A program made the position numbers and the translations under genes. Below, piece after piece: positions 9,678 to 19,341 of a stretch of 64,000 bases of DNA. The notes under the pieces were generated by a model that was not told where the DNA came from, did not search any database, and saw only the letters and a program-made list of their open reading frames with translations. This stretch comes from Bacteroidota bacterium (lineage in GTDB: Bacteria; Bacteroidota; Bacteroidia; Bacteroidales; Cfx3-03): NCBI GenBank assembly GCA_013390605.1, contig JACAUB010000001.1:1911687-1975686 (forward strand), in the 5' to 3' direction. Positions within the stretch are counted from its first letter, which is position 1. Each line of letters opens with the position of its first letter.

Positions 9678-10703
9678 TTATCTTGATCCACTTCTTGAAT
9701 AAGGGGTAGCTGATTGTTGGGCAAAGTCGTTATTTAAAAACTTATAATATCCAGCAATAGCAATCATGGCAGCATTATCAGTTGTGAAATGAAACTCGGG
9801 GATAAATGTAATCCATCCTTGTGTTTCATTCATTTTTGTCATTGCGTTTCGGAGTCCGGAGTTAGCTGACACCCCACCAGCAATAGCAACTTGTTTAATC
9901 CCTGTATGTTTAACTGCTTTATTCAATTTATCCATTAGAATAGTTATAATAGAATGTTGAATAGAGGCACAAAGATCGTTTTTGTGTTTTTCGATAAATT
10001 GCGGATCTTCTTTTAACCTATCTCTTAGAAAGTATAGAAACGATGTTTTTAAACCACTAAAACTAAAGTCGAGTCCAGGAATGGACGGTTTTGGGAATGA
10101 AAAAGCATAAGGATTTCCTTCTTTAGCCAGCTTATCTACAAAGGGACCGCCAGGATAGGGGAGGCTCATAATCTTAGCAACTTTATCAAAAGCTTCTCCG
10201 GCTGCATCATCAATAGTCTGGCCCAATACCTCCATCTTGAAATAGTCATCGATGCGAACTATTTGCGTATGACCGCCTGATACTGTTAAACATAGGAACG
10301 GGAAGCTTGGCATTGGTTTACTTCCCTCACTGTTTTGAATGAAATGGGCTAAAATATGTGCTTGCATATGGTCTATTTCTACCATTGGAATATTTAAACC
10401 CAAGGAAAGGGCCTTAGCAAAAGATGTTCCCACCAGTAAAGAGCCTAAAAGACCTGGCCCACGTGTAAAAACTACAGCACTTAATTGTTCTTTTTCTATA
10501 CCTGCCCTTCGTAATGCAGTGGTAATAACCGGAATAATATTTTGTTGATGTGCACGTGATGCCAATTCAGGAACAACACCTCCGAATTCAGCATGTACAG
10601 CCTGACTGGCGATGACGTTTGATAAAAGCTTATTATTACAAAGAATAGCTGCAGAAGTATCATCGCAAGATGACTCAATTCCAAGAATATATCTGTTTTC
10701 CAT
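9678..10703 (-). CDS. tsaD: tRNA N6-adenosine threonylcarbamoyltransferase TsaD
   Basis: TsaD (Kae1/Gcp, ASKHA fold) transfers threonylcarbamoyl to A37 of ANN-decoding tRNAs, together with TsaB and TsaE. The 341-residue length is normal. The metal-binding HMQAHILAH motif is intact. So are the nucleotide-site segments IESSCDDTSAAI, SGGHTQIV, GEAFDKVAK and AIAGGVSANSGLR. The start ATG at 10703 gives the standard N-terminus MENRYILGIESS. It is transcribed divergently from tamB with 109 bp between; TsaB and TsaE are not in the window. Confidence 0.98.
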   Translation of the reverse strand: MENRYILGIESSCDDTSAAILCNNKLLSNVIASQAVHAEFGGVVPELASRAHQQNIIPVITTALRRAGIEKEQLSAVVFTRGPGLLGSLLVGTSFAKALSLGLNIPMVEIDHMQAHILAHFIQNSEGSKPMPSFPFLCLTVSGGHTQIVRIDDYFKMEVLGQTIDDAAGEAFDKVAKIMSLPYPGGPFVDKLAKEGNPYAFSFPKPSIPGLDFSFSGLKTSFLYFLRDRLKEDPQFIEKHKNDLCASIQHSIITILMDKLNKAVKHTGIKQVAIAGGVSANSGLRNAMTKMNETQGWITFIPEFHFTTDNAAMIAIAGYYKFLNNDFAQQSATPYSRSGSR

Positions 10704-10812
10704 TTATTTGTTCTCGATTAATATTCATTATTACTGGCTTTTATCCTAAAAAAATGCCATTTTTGTAAGCTGTAAACGGGCTTTATTTGTTGCATTAAAA
10801 AAACACCCGAAA

Positions 10813-13800
10813 TTGGATCCTATAGAGGAGAAAGAAGGCAAAGTTACCAAAAAAAGTTTTAAAAAGGTTCATTTGATAGTGGACGTAGTTTTTCTATTGT
10901 CTTTACTTTTCTATATGGTTTTTCGTTTAAGCGGAGTTCAAACCTATTTGTCTCAAGAGCTTGCATCGTATTTATCAACTGAATTAAAGACGGAAGTTTC
11001 TATTGGAAGTGTTGATATTAGTTGGTTCTTAAATATAGAGTTGGATGATTTAAAGATAAACGATCGTAGACACCATCCAATTATTGATGCAAAAGTAGTA
11101 GTTGTCGATTTAAGTAAAATTTATAGATTTAAACGTATCATTAAGTTTAGCAAAATAAAGCTGAATAATGCAGATATTCGGATGGTTAGATATTCAGGTG
11201 ATCATGCCTGGAATTATGATTTCTTGATAGATTATTTTTCTTCATCTCCTTCTGCTACAAAGCCGTCAAAGCCATCAAAACCATGGTCGCTTATTGTTAA
11301 TGGTGTAAGCTTAAAGAGTTGTCGTTTCCTTTTGCAAGATCAAAATAGCGATACTATTTCTAAGGGAATATGTTATAGTAATCTTAGAATTAAAGATATT
11401 AATCTAAATATAAGTGGTTTAAAAACAGTAAAAGACACTGTATTTGGTGATATTAAAATGTTATCTGCAAAAGAACATTGTGGATTTGAACTTAAAGAAT
11501 TTAAAGCTAAAGCAAAACTATCATCTAGATTTTTAGAAACTAAGAACCTTCATTTTATTACAAATCGCTCTAATATTAACATGGATCTTCGATTTGATTA
11601 TCGAAATTTTGCGGCTTATGATAACTTTCTTGATAGTATAGATATCCATTCACAAATTAGGCCATCTAAACTGGAAATGGAAGATATTGCTTTCTTCGCT
11701 CCTGATTTGAAGGGGATGGTCGATTTATTGGATATTGATGGGGAGGTAAGTGGAAAGGTAAATAACTTGAGGGCAAAAGATTTCACTTTTAAATATGGTG
11801 ATAACACTCATTTTAATGGGAATATCACCATGACAGGATTGCCTAATATCCAGGAAACTTTTGTTCATTTGTCGGCTCGAATGCTAAAAACCTCCATGGC
11901 TGATCTGCACAAAATTAATTTACCAGCTGGTGTGAAATTACCTATAAAACCTGAATATGATTATATCGGCAATATCTCGATTAAAGGATTCTTTACTGGT
12001 TTTTATAATGATTTTGTTACTTATGCTGACTTTAAGACAGGTGTTGGGAATTTTTCAACTGATATTTCTGTAAAGAGAAATGAATCTCCAATTTATATTA
12101 CGTATAAGGGTAAACTCGAAGGCCAAAATATTGACGCAGGGAAGATTGGCGATGCAAAGCAGTATCTTGGAAAACTAAATATGAATCTTCAAATTGAAGG
12201 AAAGGGTGTTGATCTTAAAAATCTTGATGCTAACCTTACCGGTACTATTGATTCTTTAGAATTTAAGGGAAATAAGATAGATCGGATTGATTTAAAGGGT
12301 GGATTTAAGAAGAAATCTTTTACTGGTTTAGCAAAAGTACGTGATGATTTAATTAATTTAGACTTTGACGGGAAGGTTGACTTGCATGATCAACTGCCGG
12401 TGTTTGACTTTACTGCGTGGTTGAGAAATGCAAAGTTAACTCAACTTAATTTGATTGACAGAGATACATCGGCTACACTTTCTGCCCACATGAATCTGAA
12501 CTTCAAAGGCAGTAATATCGACAATCTTTTAGGTAAGCTTGAATTTGATAGTACATTGTATATTGAAAAAGGAAAAATGCTCCCGTTGAATAGTTTCGTA
12601 TTACAAACCAAAGCACTTAAATCGGGCGATAAACAGGTGCTTTTACGATCAGATTATTTAGATGGAGATTTAACCGGAATGTATTCATTTCAAAGATTTT
12701 ATAGTTCTTTAAATTTGATTCTGAATAAATATCTTCCCTCATTCAGAATATTTAGAGCTGTTAATCCTCATGACCAGTTTCCACAGGATTTCTTTTATTA
12801 CTTTACCATTAAGGACCCTGAACGACTTACTTCAATTTTTGTTCCTACGCTGAAACTATCTAACAATTCTATTATTAAAGGCTCTTTTTCTGTTCCAAAT
12901 CGAGCACTTGTTATTAATGGTGATTCTAAGTCGGTTGTCTATAAGGGTATTCATTATCATGATTTTTATTTAAATGGACACACTTCCGAAAATCGACTAT
13001 ATCTAAATACCGGAGCCTCTAAAGTGGTTTTTAAGGAAAATAAAAAAGGTGATTCGCAGTCTTTGGGGCTTGATAGTGTTAGTATGTTGGCTACCGTGGC
13101 GGGTGATAGTATCAAATATAGACTTCGATGGAATGATACTGGAATAGTTGATCATAATATAGGTGATATCAATGGTTATGCTGCATTCAGATCACCTACG
13201 CGACTTAATTTAGGCATTACAAAAGGGTCATTGATGGTTAACGACTCGGTTTGGACAATTCACCCAGCTAACTCCATCTCTATTGATTCAACAAATATTT
13301 CCATTGAGAATTTAGCATTCACAGGGAAACATGAAAGATTATTACTGCAAGGAACCGTTTCTAAAGACCCATCACAGAAATTAAATATCATCTTTCAACA
13401 ATTTGATATTTCATCCTTTGATAAATTTTTAAACGTTGATGGTGTGGATATTGATGGTGTTGCTGATGGTACAGTGAGCTTGACGAATTTATATGATTCA
13501 CCAAATATTTTTGCCAATCTTAACATATTGGGGTTAAAGTATAATAAAGATAAACTGGGCGATGCCGCAATTATATCATCATGGAATGATATTGAAAAAG
13601 CTTTTTTAATAGATATGCATGTAATTGATCGTTCGAATCCGGGTGTTGGAGAGCCGCTTAGTTGTACTGGTACTTTTCATCCCTATCAGGAAAAGGATAA
13701 TTTTGACCTGAAAGTGTCGTTGAATAGTTTGAACCTTCATGTACTAAGTCCTTTTTTGAGCAGTTTTACGTCTAGTTTTAATGGTAAGGCTACTGGAAAT

Positions 13801-15315
13801 GTAGAATTACTCGGCGATACTAATTATCCTTTTTTAAAGGGAGTTGTATATTGTAAAAATACCTCTTTAAAAATAAATTACCTGAATACCCGCTATTCTT
13901 TTGATGATAAAATTACCTTAGATAAGGATGTTTTTAAGTTTTCAAATATTACGATAAAAGATACGCTTGGTAAAACAGGTATTTTAAATGGCGAAGTACG
14001 ACATAAAGCATTCTCTAATTGGTTTATAGATCTAAATGTAGAAGCCAATAAACTTACCGGATTTAATAAGGGATATTCGTATGATGAAATGTATTATGGT
14101 ACTGCAGTTGCTTCTGGAAATGTGAAAATTTATGGTCCTACTAGTAACCTGAATTTCTCTATTAAAAATGCCAGAACAGACGCAGGAACAAACATAACGA
14201 TTCCTTTAAATAATCCGGGAACTGTATCTGATAACGACTTTATTTCATTTGTTAATAAATCGGATTCTTCACAATTATTAAAAGATCAATTGCCAGTCAC
14301 TTATTCAGGGCTTAGTATGAATATGGATGTAGATGTTACCAACGATGCTACGATTCAATTATTTCTACCTTATGAGATGGGAAAAATAAAAGTGAATGGT
14401 AATGGAAAGATGAATATCGGATTGAATAATATCGGAGAATTTTCAATGATGGGCGACTACCATATTTCTAATGGTACTTTTCTATTTACAATGCCAAAGT
14501 ATAGTATGTCGAGAGAATTTAGCATCATGGACGATAGCTATATTCGTTGGAGTGGTAGTCCGTATGATGCTACAATAAATTTACGAGCTGTAACCAAGAA
14601 AAACTCAATAAAGGTGTCATTAGCTACGCTTCCAAATGCCACATTAAACACAACTCAATCTAGTCAAAGAATTCCCGTTGATTGTATTATTTCATTAAAA
14701 GATAATCTTTTTAAACCTAAGATTAAATTTTCAATTAGTTTGCCTGATGCTGAAGAAAGCATTAAACGATTGGTATTTAGTGCTATAGATACAACGAATG
14801 AAGTCGAGATGAATCAACAGATGATATCTCTTTTAATGGTGGGTAGTTTTAGTTTGTATAATGAAACAACAAGTTTAGCATCATCATTAGGCGCCTCACC
14901 TTATGCGATGTTTACAAATCAATTAAACAATACGTTATCTCAGATCAGCAAAGATTTTGATATTGGTGTCAATTATCGTCCGGGGGACAATCTTACTTCG
15001 CAAGAGGTTGAGGTAATGCTTTCTACACAGTTATTTAATAACCGGGTCAAAATTGATGGTAATGTAGGTGTATCATCGAACAATCCAAATATCCAACAAC
15101 GTTCTAGTAACTTGGTTGGAGATGTAAATATTGAAGTGCGGCTAACACCTGATGGTCGATTTAAGTTAAGGTTCTATAATAAATCAAATAATAGAGATAT
15201 CATTGATGTATATGCTCCCTATAAACAGGGAGCAGGTCTGTTCTATCGAAAGGAGTTTGATCATTTTGGAGATTTGTTTAGACGACAGAAGAAAAAAATG
15301 AAGGTAATACAATAG
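10813..15315 (+). CDS. tamB: TamB-like translocation/assembly module protein (DUF490/AsmA type), TTG start
   Basis: A 1500-residue TamB-family envelope protein. These proteins span the periplasm as a long beta-taco groove and are thought to carry phospholipids or help barrel proteins to the outer membrane. One N-terminal membrane anchor (about 19-37) is followed by an AsmA-like region and repetitive beta-strands. The conserved C-terminal DUF490 domain lies at about 1030-1480 (GEFSMMGDYHISNGTFLF, then the LLMVGSF segment). The frame is open from 10750 but has no ATG before residue 35, which lies inside the anchor, so TTG at 10813 is the only sensible start. No TamA partner is adjacent; a BamA-like barrel is encoded at 52.6-54.5 kb. 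TamB family confident, exact role inferred. Confidence 0.9.
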   Translation: MDPIEEKEGKVTKKSFKKVHLIVDVVFLLSLLFYMVFRLSGVQTYLSQELASYLSTELKTEVSIGSVDISWFLNIELDDLKINDRRHHPIIDAKVVVVDLSKIYRFKRIIKFSKIKLNNADIRMVRYSGDHAWNYDFLIDYFSSSPSATKPSKPSKPWSLIVNGVSLKSCRFLLQDQNSDTISKGICYSNLRIKDINLNISGLKTVKDTVFGDIKMLSAKEHCGFELKEFKAKAKLSSRFLETKNLHFITNRSNINMDLRFDYRNFAAYDNFLDSIDIHSQIRPSKLEMEDIAFFAPDLKGMVDLLDIDGEVSGKVNNLRAKDFTFKYGDNTHFNGNITMTGLPNIQETFVHLSARMLKTSMADLHKINLPAGVKLPIKPEYDYIGNISIKGFFTGFYNDFVTYADFKTGVGNFSTDISVKRNESPIYITYKGKLEGQNIDAGKIGDAKQYLGKLNMNLQIEGKGVDLKNLDANLTGTIDSLEFKGNKIDRIDLKGGFKKKSFTGLAKVRDDLINLDFDGKVDLHDQLPVFDFTAWLRNAKLTQLNLIDRDTSATLSAHMNLNFKGSNIDNLLGKLEFDSTLYIEKGKMLPLNSFVLQTKALKSGDKQVLLRSDYLDGDLTGMYSFQRFYSSLNLILNKYLPSFRIFRAVNPHDQFPQDFFYYFTIKDPERLTSIFVPTLKLSNNSIIKGSFSVPNRALVINGDSKSVVYKGIHYHDFYLNGHTSENRLYLNTGASKVVFKENKKGDSQSLGLDSVSMLATVAGDSIKYRLRWNDTGIVDHNIGDINGYAAFRSPTRLNLGITKGSLMVNDSVWTIHPANSISIDSTNISIENLAFTGKHERLLLQGTVSKDPSQKLNIIFQQFDISSFDKFLNVDGVDIDGVADGTVSLTNLYDSPNIFANLNILGLKYNKDKLGDAAIISSWNDIEKAFLIDMHVIDRSNPGVGEPLSCTGTFHPYQEKDNFDLKVSLNSLNLHVLSPFLSSFTSSFNGKATGNVELLGDTNYPFLKGVVYCKNTSLKINYLNTRYSFDDKITLDKDVFKFSNITIKDTLGKTGILNGEVRHKAFSNWFIDLNVEANKLTGFNKGYSYDEMYYGTAVASGNVKIYGPTSNLNFSIKNARTDAGTNITIPLNNPGTVSDNDFISFVNKSDSSQLLKDQLPVTYSGLSMNMDVDVTNDATIQLFLPYEMGKIKVNGNGKMNIGLNNIGEFSMMGDYHISNGTFLFTMPKYSMSREFSIMDDSYIRWSGSPYDATINLRAVTKKNSIKVSLATLPNATLNTTQSSQRIPVDCIISLKDNLFKPKIKFSISLPDAEESIKRLVFSAIDTTNEVEMNQQMISLLMVGSFSLYNETTSLASSLGASPYAMFTNQLNNTLSQISKDFDIGVNYRPGDNLTSQEVEVMLSTQLFNNRVKIDGNVGVSSNNPNIQQRSSNLVGDVNIEVRLTPDGRFKLRFYNKSNNRDIIDVYAPYKQGAGLFYRKEFDHFGDLFRRQKKKMKVIQ

Positions 15316-16131
15316 TAGTTGTAGTTACATTGAATGATCAGTTTTCATAACTCAGGCAATGTCTGTTGATTTTGGATCATAGATATTTAGCTTTATATCA
15401 ATATCTATTCTTCTAAACCCTTTTGAGGACTCTTCATATTCTATAAAAGCAGGAATTCAGATTTAAATATAATGTCAATCAAACTTTCATCGATATTCTT
15501 TTAATGATGGTGCGATTATAATGGAATACTTTACCATAAATTTAAAAATTCTTCTTTTATCTTCCTTTTCAGATTCTAACAGATGCCTAATGCATCATTT
15601 GAATAAGAATAGGGTTAGATTAGAATAAGATTAGGGTCAGATTCGGATTAGGCCCTAATAAGAGGAGAGCGATAGGTAAATAATCGGACCATGATTGACT
15701 AGCTATAGAAAGAGCTTATCAATTGATTTTTATAAAAGTACAATATTTTTTTATCATATACGTTTTTGTATAGATAAAAGTTATTGAGGTTGGAATTATT
15801 TGCTTTTAGCGATTCTTAATTATCTATTTCGTAATATTTCATATGAATCAGAAGTGTGTTTTTAGCGATATCGAAATTTTTAAGATTTTTTTAACGCTAT
15901 TTAACATAACCTTAAGTAACCAAAAGAGGTTTAATCTGTCTTATATATAAAGAAAGAAAAATGAACTGATCATTTTGGTGATTAATTTGAAAAATATATA
16001 AAATACATCTGCTAAGTGTTTGTGTTTGCGTACTACTCGTAGTTATGATGATAAAAATCCCCTGAAAAGGGGATTTTTTTTTAATAGTACCAATAGAAAG
16101 TGTAATTTCATAGCTCAATAAATTTATCATA
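15316..16131. other. 816-bp intergenic region with no convincing gene
   Basis: No protein gene is convincing here. Contents: GATTAG-rich low-complexity DNA at 15611-15655, including a hairpin with arms ATTAGGG and CCCTAAT; a bulged hairpin around 15751-15778; the decamer TTTTAGCGAT repeated near 15805 and 15860; and a strong plus-oriented terminator at 16053-16083. That terminator has no coding sequence in front of it, so a small RNA ending there is possible. The 72-codon minus-strand frame at 15912-16130 has no recognisable features. Confidence 0.5.
16053..16083 (+). terminator. Orphan intrinsic terminator upstream of the helicase-nuclease gene
   Basis: Arms AAAAATCCCC and GGGGATTTTT with a TGAAAA loop, followed by a long T run. 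It reads in the plus direction and lies more than 700 bp after tamB and 50 bp before the next gene, so it ends either read-through from tamB or an unannotated RNA. Confidence 0.8.
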
Positions 16132-19100
16132 ATGAGCTTTACTGTTTATAAATCGTCGGCTGGATCAGGCAAAACGTATACTCTTGTTAAAATATATCTT
16201 AGTCTGATAATCAGGCAGCCCGAACAATATAGACATATATTGGCCATAACCTTTACAAATAAGGCTGCCAACGAAATGAAGGAAAGAGTATTAAATCAAT
16301 TACAGCAAATATCTTCATGGCGTCCTGATTCTCCTATTCATGAAAATGACCTGATGATCCAACTTTCAAGCGAATTGGGAATGGGATTACCAATGATTCA
16401 AAGAAATGCAGAAAAAGCATTGAAACTGATATTACATGAGTATGGCAACTTTAATTTGAGTACGATTGATAGTTTTATGCATCGGGTTGTTCGCAGTTTT
16501 GCACATGACTTACAACTTCCTGTAAATTTTGAAGTCGATCTTGACACTGATCAATTACTGAATAAGGCTGTCGACCTGTTACTTTCTACGGCTGGAAATG
16601 ATACGGATTTAACAAACTTACTCATTGGATTTATTGAACAAAAAACGGATGAAGAGAAAAGCTGGCAGATAGAACAAGATCTTCATGATATTTCTCGATC
16701 GTTAATGCGCGAAAATGATCAGAAATATATAGAGCAATTAAAACTGTTGACAAAAAAAGATTTTATTTTAATTATTGCCAGGATTAATACTTATCTGGTA
16801 AAGCTTAAAAATCAAATAATAGAAATAGCTTCAAAAGCTAATTCAGCAATTAAGACTAAAAACATCCCTCAAAAGGCTTTCTTTCAAGGAGGAAGCGGAT
16901 TGGCAGGATATTTCTCTAATCTTGCCGATGGAAAGATTGATAAGCTTGCACCAAATAGTTATTGTGATAAGGCTATTAAAGAAGATAAAAAATACTCAGG
17001 GAGCGCTAACACGAATGAGAAAGCTACTATCGACGAAATATGGCCATTAATAACAGGGCAATATGAACAGCTTCAAAAGATTTATGAAGCGGAATATAAA
17101 AATTATGTGTTGTATGGACTTTTATTGAAAACCATTTATCAAGTAGCAGTCATTCATGAAATTGATGCCTCTTTAAGAACTATATTACAGAAGGAAAATA
17201 TTGTTCCATTGGCTGAATTTAATAAAAGAATAGCCGAGGTCGTATTGAAAGAGCCTACACCATTTGTCTATGAACGATTGGGTGAGCGGTTTCATCATTA
17301 CTTAATTGACGAATTTCAGGATACTTCAGTGATGCAATGGCAAAATATACTACCATTAGTCGACAATTCGTTAGGTAGCGGTTATTTTAATTTAGTGGTA
17401 GGTGATGGAAAACAGTCTATTTACAGGTGGAGAGGCGGCGAGGTAATGCAATTTGTGCAACTTCCGGCTGTATCCAACCCCGAAAACTCATCTATCATTG
17501 CGCAACGTGAACAAAGTTTGAAACGAAATTACCATTCTGAAAATCTAAATAGAAACTATCGATCGTTTATTGAAATTGTAGACTTTAATAATGAATTTTT
17601 TGAATGGGTTGCAAAACAAATGCCCGATGAAGTAAAAGATGTGTACGAAGGGGTATCCCAAGAAGCTGATCCAAATAAAACAGGTGGTGGTGTCGAATTT
17701 TCATTCTATGATAAAAAGGATTCTAAATTAACTGAAGATGAGCTTAATCTGAATAAAATAATTGAGATTATTAATGATTTAGTAGCTCATAATTATCACT
17801 ATAGAGATATTGCTTTGTTGTTTAGATCTAATAAATCTGCCTCAATTATTGCTAATCAACTTCTTGTACACAATATTCCGGTTATTTCATCAGAATCTTT
17901 ACTCTTATCATCATCAAGTAAGATTTGTTTTATTGTTAATTTTATCAGGTGGATACAAAATCCTGATGATTCTATATTAAGCACATCATTAATTATTAAT
18001 TTATTAAAACAACGTGGAGAAGAAGGCGAAGCTTCTATCTCAACCGTATTATCGCAAATATCAGGAAAATCAAAAAAAACAGGGGGCCTTCAAAAGACAG
18101 TATTAAATGTATTTGAGAACCTTGGATTTTCAGTAAAACTGTCGCTTTTTAATAAGCTACACCTGATCGATTTAACAGAAGAGATTATTCGTACATTTAA
18201 ATTAAACGAACAGAATGATCCGTTTCTACACTTCTTCATGGATGCCGTTCTAAAGTTTAGTAATGCGAAAAAAGAAAATAGTTTGGTCGACTTTTCTGAT
18301 TGGTGGGAGGATAAAAAAAGTTCATTGTCTTTGATTGTATCTGAAGGCATCGATGCGGTTAAAGTTATGACGATTCATAAATCGAAAGGGTTACAATTTC
18401 CTGTGGTAATTTTTCCTTATGCCAATCAAAAAATCAGGTTAATGAAAGATCTACAATGGATTTCGTTGAATGATCCATATCTTCCTGAACTACCTGTTGC
18501 ATTGGTTCCCTTAAATGAATCGTTAAAAGGAACTGAATTTGGACATGTGTATGAGCGAGAAATGAATCAGAAGATACTGGACCTGATTAATATACTCTAT
18601 GTTGTAATGACTCGCCCGGAAGAGCGCTTATATGTAATTAGTGAAAGAGATGATAAAACGCTTAAGGAGTCGAAAATAACATCAATACATGGTCTCTTTA
18701 CGCGTTTTATAGAGAATAAAGAGATGTGGGATATAGCGAAATCAGAATTTCTGTTTGGCGTTCCTTTAACTGATAGAAAACAAAAACAACATAAAGAGAA
18801 AGTGCAGAAAGAGTCGGAGGCTTTAATTTCGAATGAGTGGCATAACCGAATTCTCTTAAGCAGAAGGTCTCCAGATAAATGGGAAACCAATGATCCGGAT
18901 GGACATCAGGTATATGGACAGATGATGCACCGATTACTATCATTTATAAAAACAGAACAAGATATTGATGGTGCAATTGAACGATTGGTTTCTGAAGAAT
19001 CGTGCCGAGTGTCAGACACTGAAAACTTTAAAAAACTGATTACAAAGCTGCTAGAACATCCAATAGCAATTCATTTTTTTAAAGAGAATGCAATTATTAA

Positions 19101-19329
19101 GAATGAGGCAGATATTTTATTACCTGATGGAAAGAATTATCGACCAGATAAGGTCGTTATTAGTGAAGGTCATGCTGTTTTAATAGATTTTAAAACGGGT
19201 AAAGCTTCAGAACATTATCGTAATCAACTTTTGAATTATGCATCTATATTGGAGCGAATGGGATATACCCAAATCAAATCATTTATTATTTATATTTCAG
19301 ATGATTTAATGATTGAGGAAGTTTACTAA
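16132..19329 (+). CDS. UvrD/RecB/AddA-like ATP-dependent helicase-nuclease
   Basis: A 1065-residue superfamily-1A helicase with a C-terminal nuclease, like the AddA subunit of AddAB/RexAB. It should unwind and resect double-strand breaks to load RecA. Walker A is KSSAGSGKT at the N-terminus, followed by the motif Ia segment AITFTNKAANEMKERV. Walker B and neighbours are YLIDEFQDTS and VGDGKQSIYRWRGG, and later motifs include VMTIHKSKGLQFPVVI. The last 80 residues carry a PD-(D/E)XK site (RPDKVV, then LIDFKTGK, then QLLNYASIL). An AddB-like partner, normally encoded next door, is absent from the window. It is followed after 12 bp by mnmH, so these genes are probably co-transcribed. Confidence 0.88.
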   Translation: MSFTVYKSSAGSGKTYTLVKIYLSLIIRQPEQYRHILAITFTNKAANEMKERVLNQLQQISSWRPDSPIHENDLMIQLSSELGMGLPMIQRNAEKALKLILHEYGNFNLSTIDSFMHRVVRSFAHDLQLPVNFEVDLDTDQLLNKAVDLLLSTAGNDTDLTNLLIGFIEQKTDEEKSWQIEQDLHDISRSLMRENDQKYIEQLKLLTKKDFILIIARINTYLVKLKNQIIEIASKANSAIKTKNIPQKAFFQGGSGLAGYFSNLADGKIDKLAPNSYCDKAIKEDKKYSGSANTNEKATIDEIWPLITGQYEQLQKIYEAEYKNYVLYGLLLKTIYQVAVIHEIDASLRTILQKENIVPLAEFNKRIAEVVLKEPTPFVYERLGERFHHYLIDEFQDTSVMQWQNILPLVDNSLGSGYFNLVVGDGKQSIYRWRGGEVMQFVQLPAVSNPENSSIIAQREQSLKRNYHSENLNRNYRSFIEIVDFNNEFFEWVAKQMPDEVKDVYEGVSQEADPNKTGGGVEFSFYDKKDSKLTEDELNLNKIIEIINDLVAHNYHYRDIALLFRSNKSASIIANQLLVHNIPVISSESLLLSSSSKICFIVNFIRWIQNPDDSILSTSLIINLLKQRGEEGEASISTVLSQISGKSKKTGGLQKTVLNVFENLGFSVKLSLFNKLHLIDLTEEIIRTFKLNEQNDPFLHFFMDAVLKFSNAKKENSLVDFSDWWEDKKSSLSLIVSEGIDAVKVMTIHKSKGLQFPVVIFPYANQKIRLMKDLQWISLNDPYLPELPVALVPLNESLKGTEFGHVYEREMNQKILDLINILYVVMTRPEERLYVISERDDKTLKESKITSIHGLFTRFIENKEMWDIAKSEFLFGVPLTDRKQKQHKEKVQKESEALISNEWHNRILLSRRSPDKWETNDPDGHQVYGQMMHRLLSFIKTEQDIDGAIERLVSEESCRVSDTENFKKLITKLLEHPIAIHFFKENAIIKNEADILLPDGKNYRPDKVVISEGHAVLIDFKTGKASEHYRNQLLNYASILERMGYTQIKSFIIYISDDLMIEEVY

Positions 19330-19341
19330 AATAATAATGAA

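Noticed and set aside
15611..15655. GATTAG/TTAGGG-like repeats, superficially telomere-like
   Set aside because: Short, irregular and in a non-coding AT-rich stretch; looks like low complexity.
15992..16065. Leu/Val/Ile-rich reading frame running into the orphan terminator, resembling an amino-acid attenuator leader
   Set aside because: There is no start codon before the hydrophobic codons, and the following gene is a helicase-nuclease, not a branched-chain amino-acid gene.
15912..16130. 72-codon minus-strand reading frame upstream of the helicase-nuclease gene
   Set aside because: No signal, motif or conserved look; it spans the orphan terminator and the promoter region of the divergent gene.
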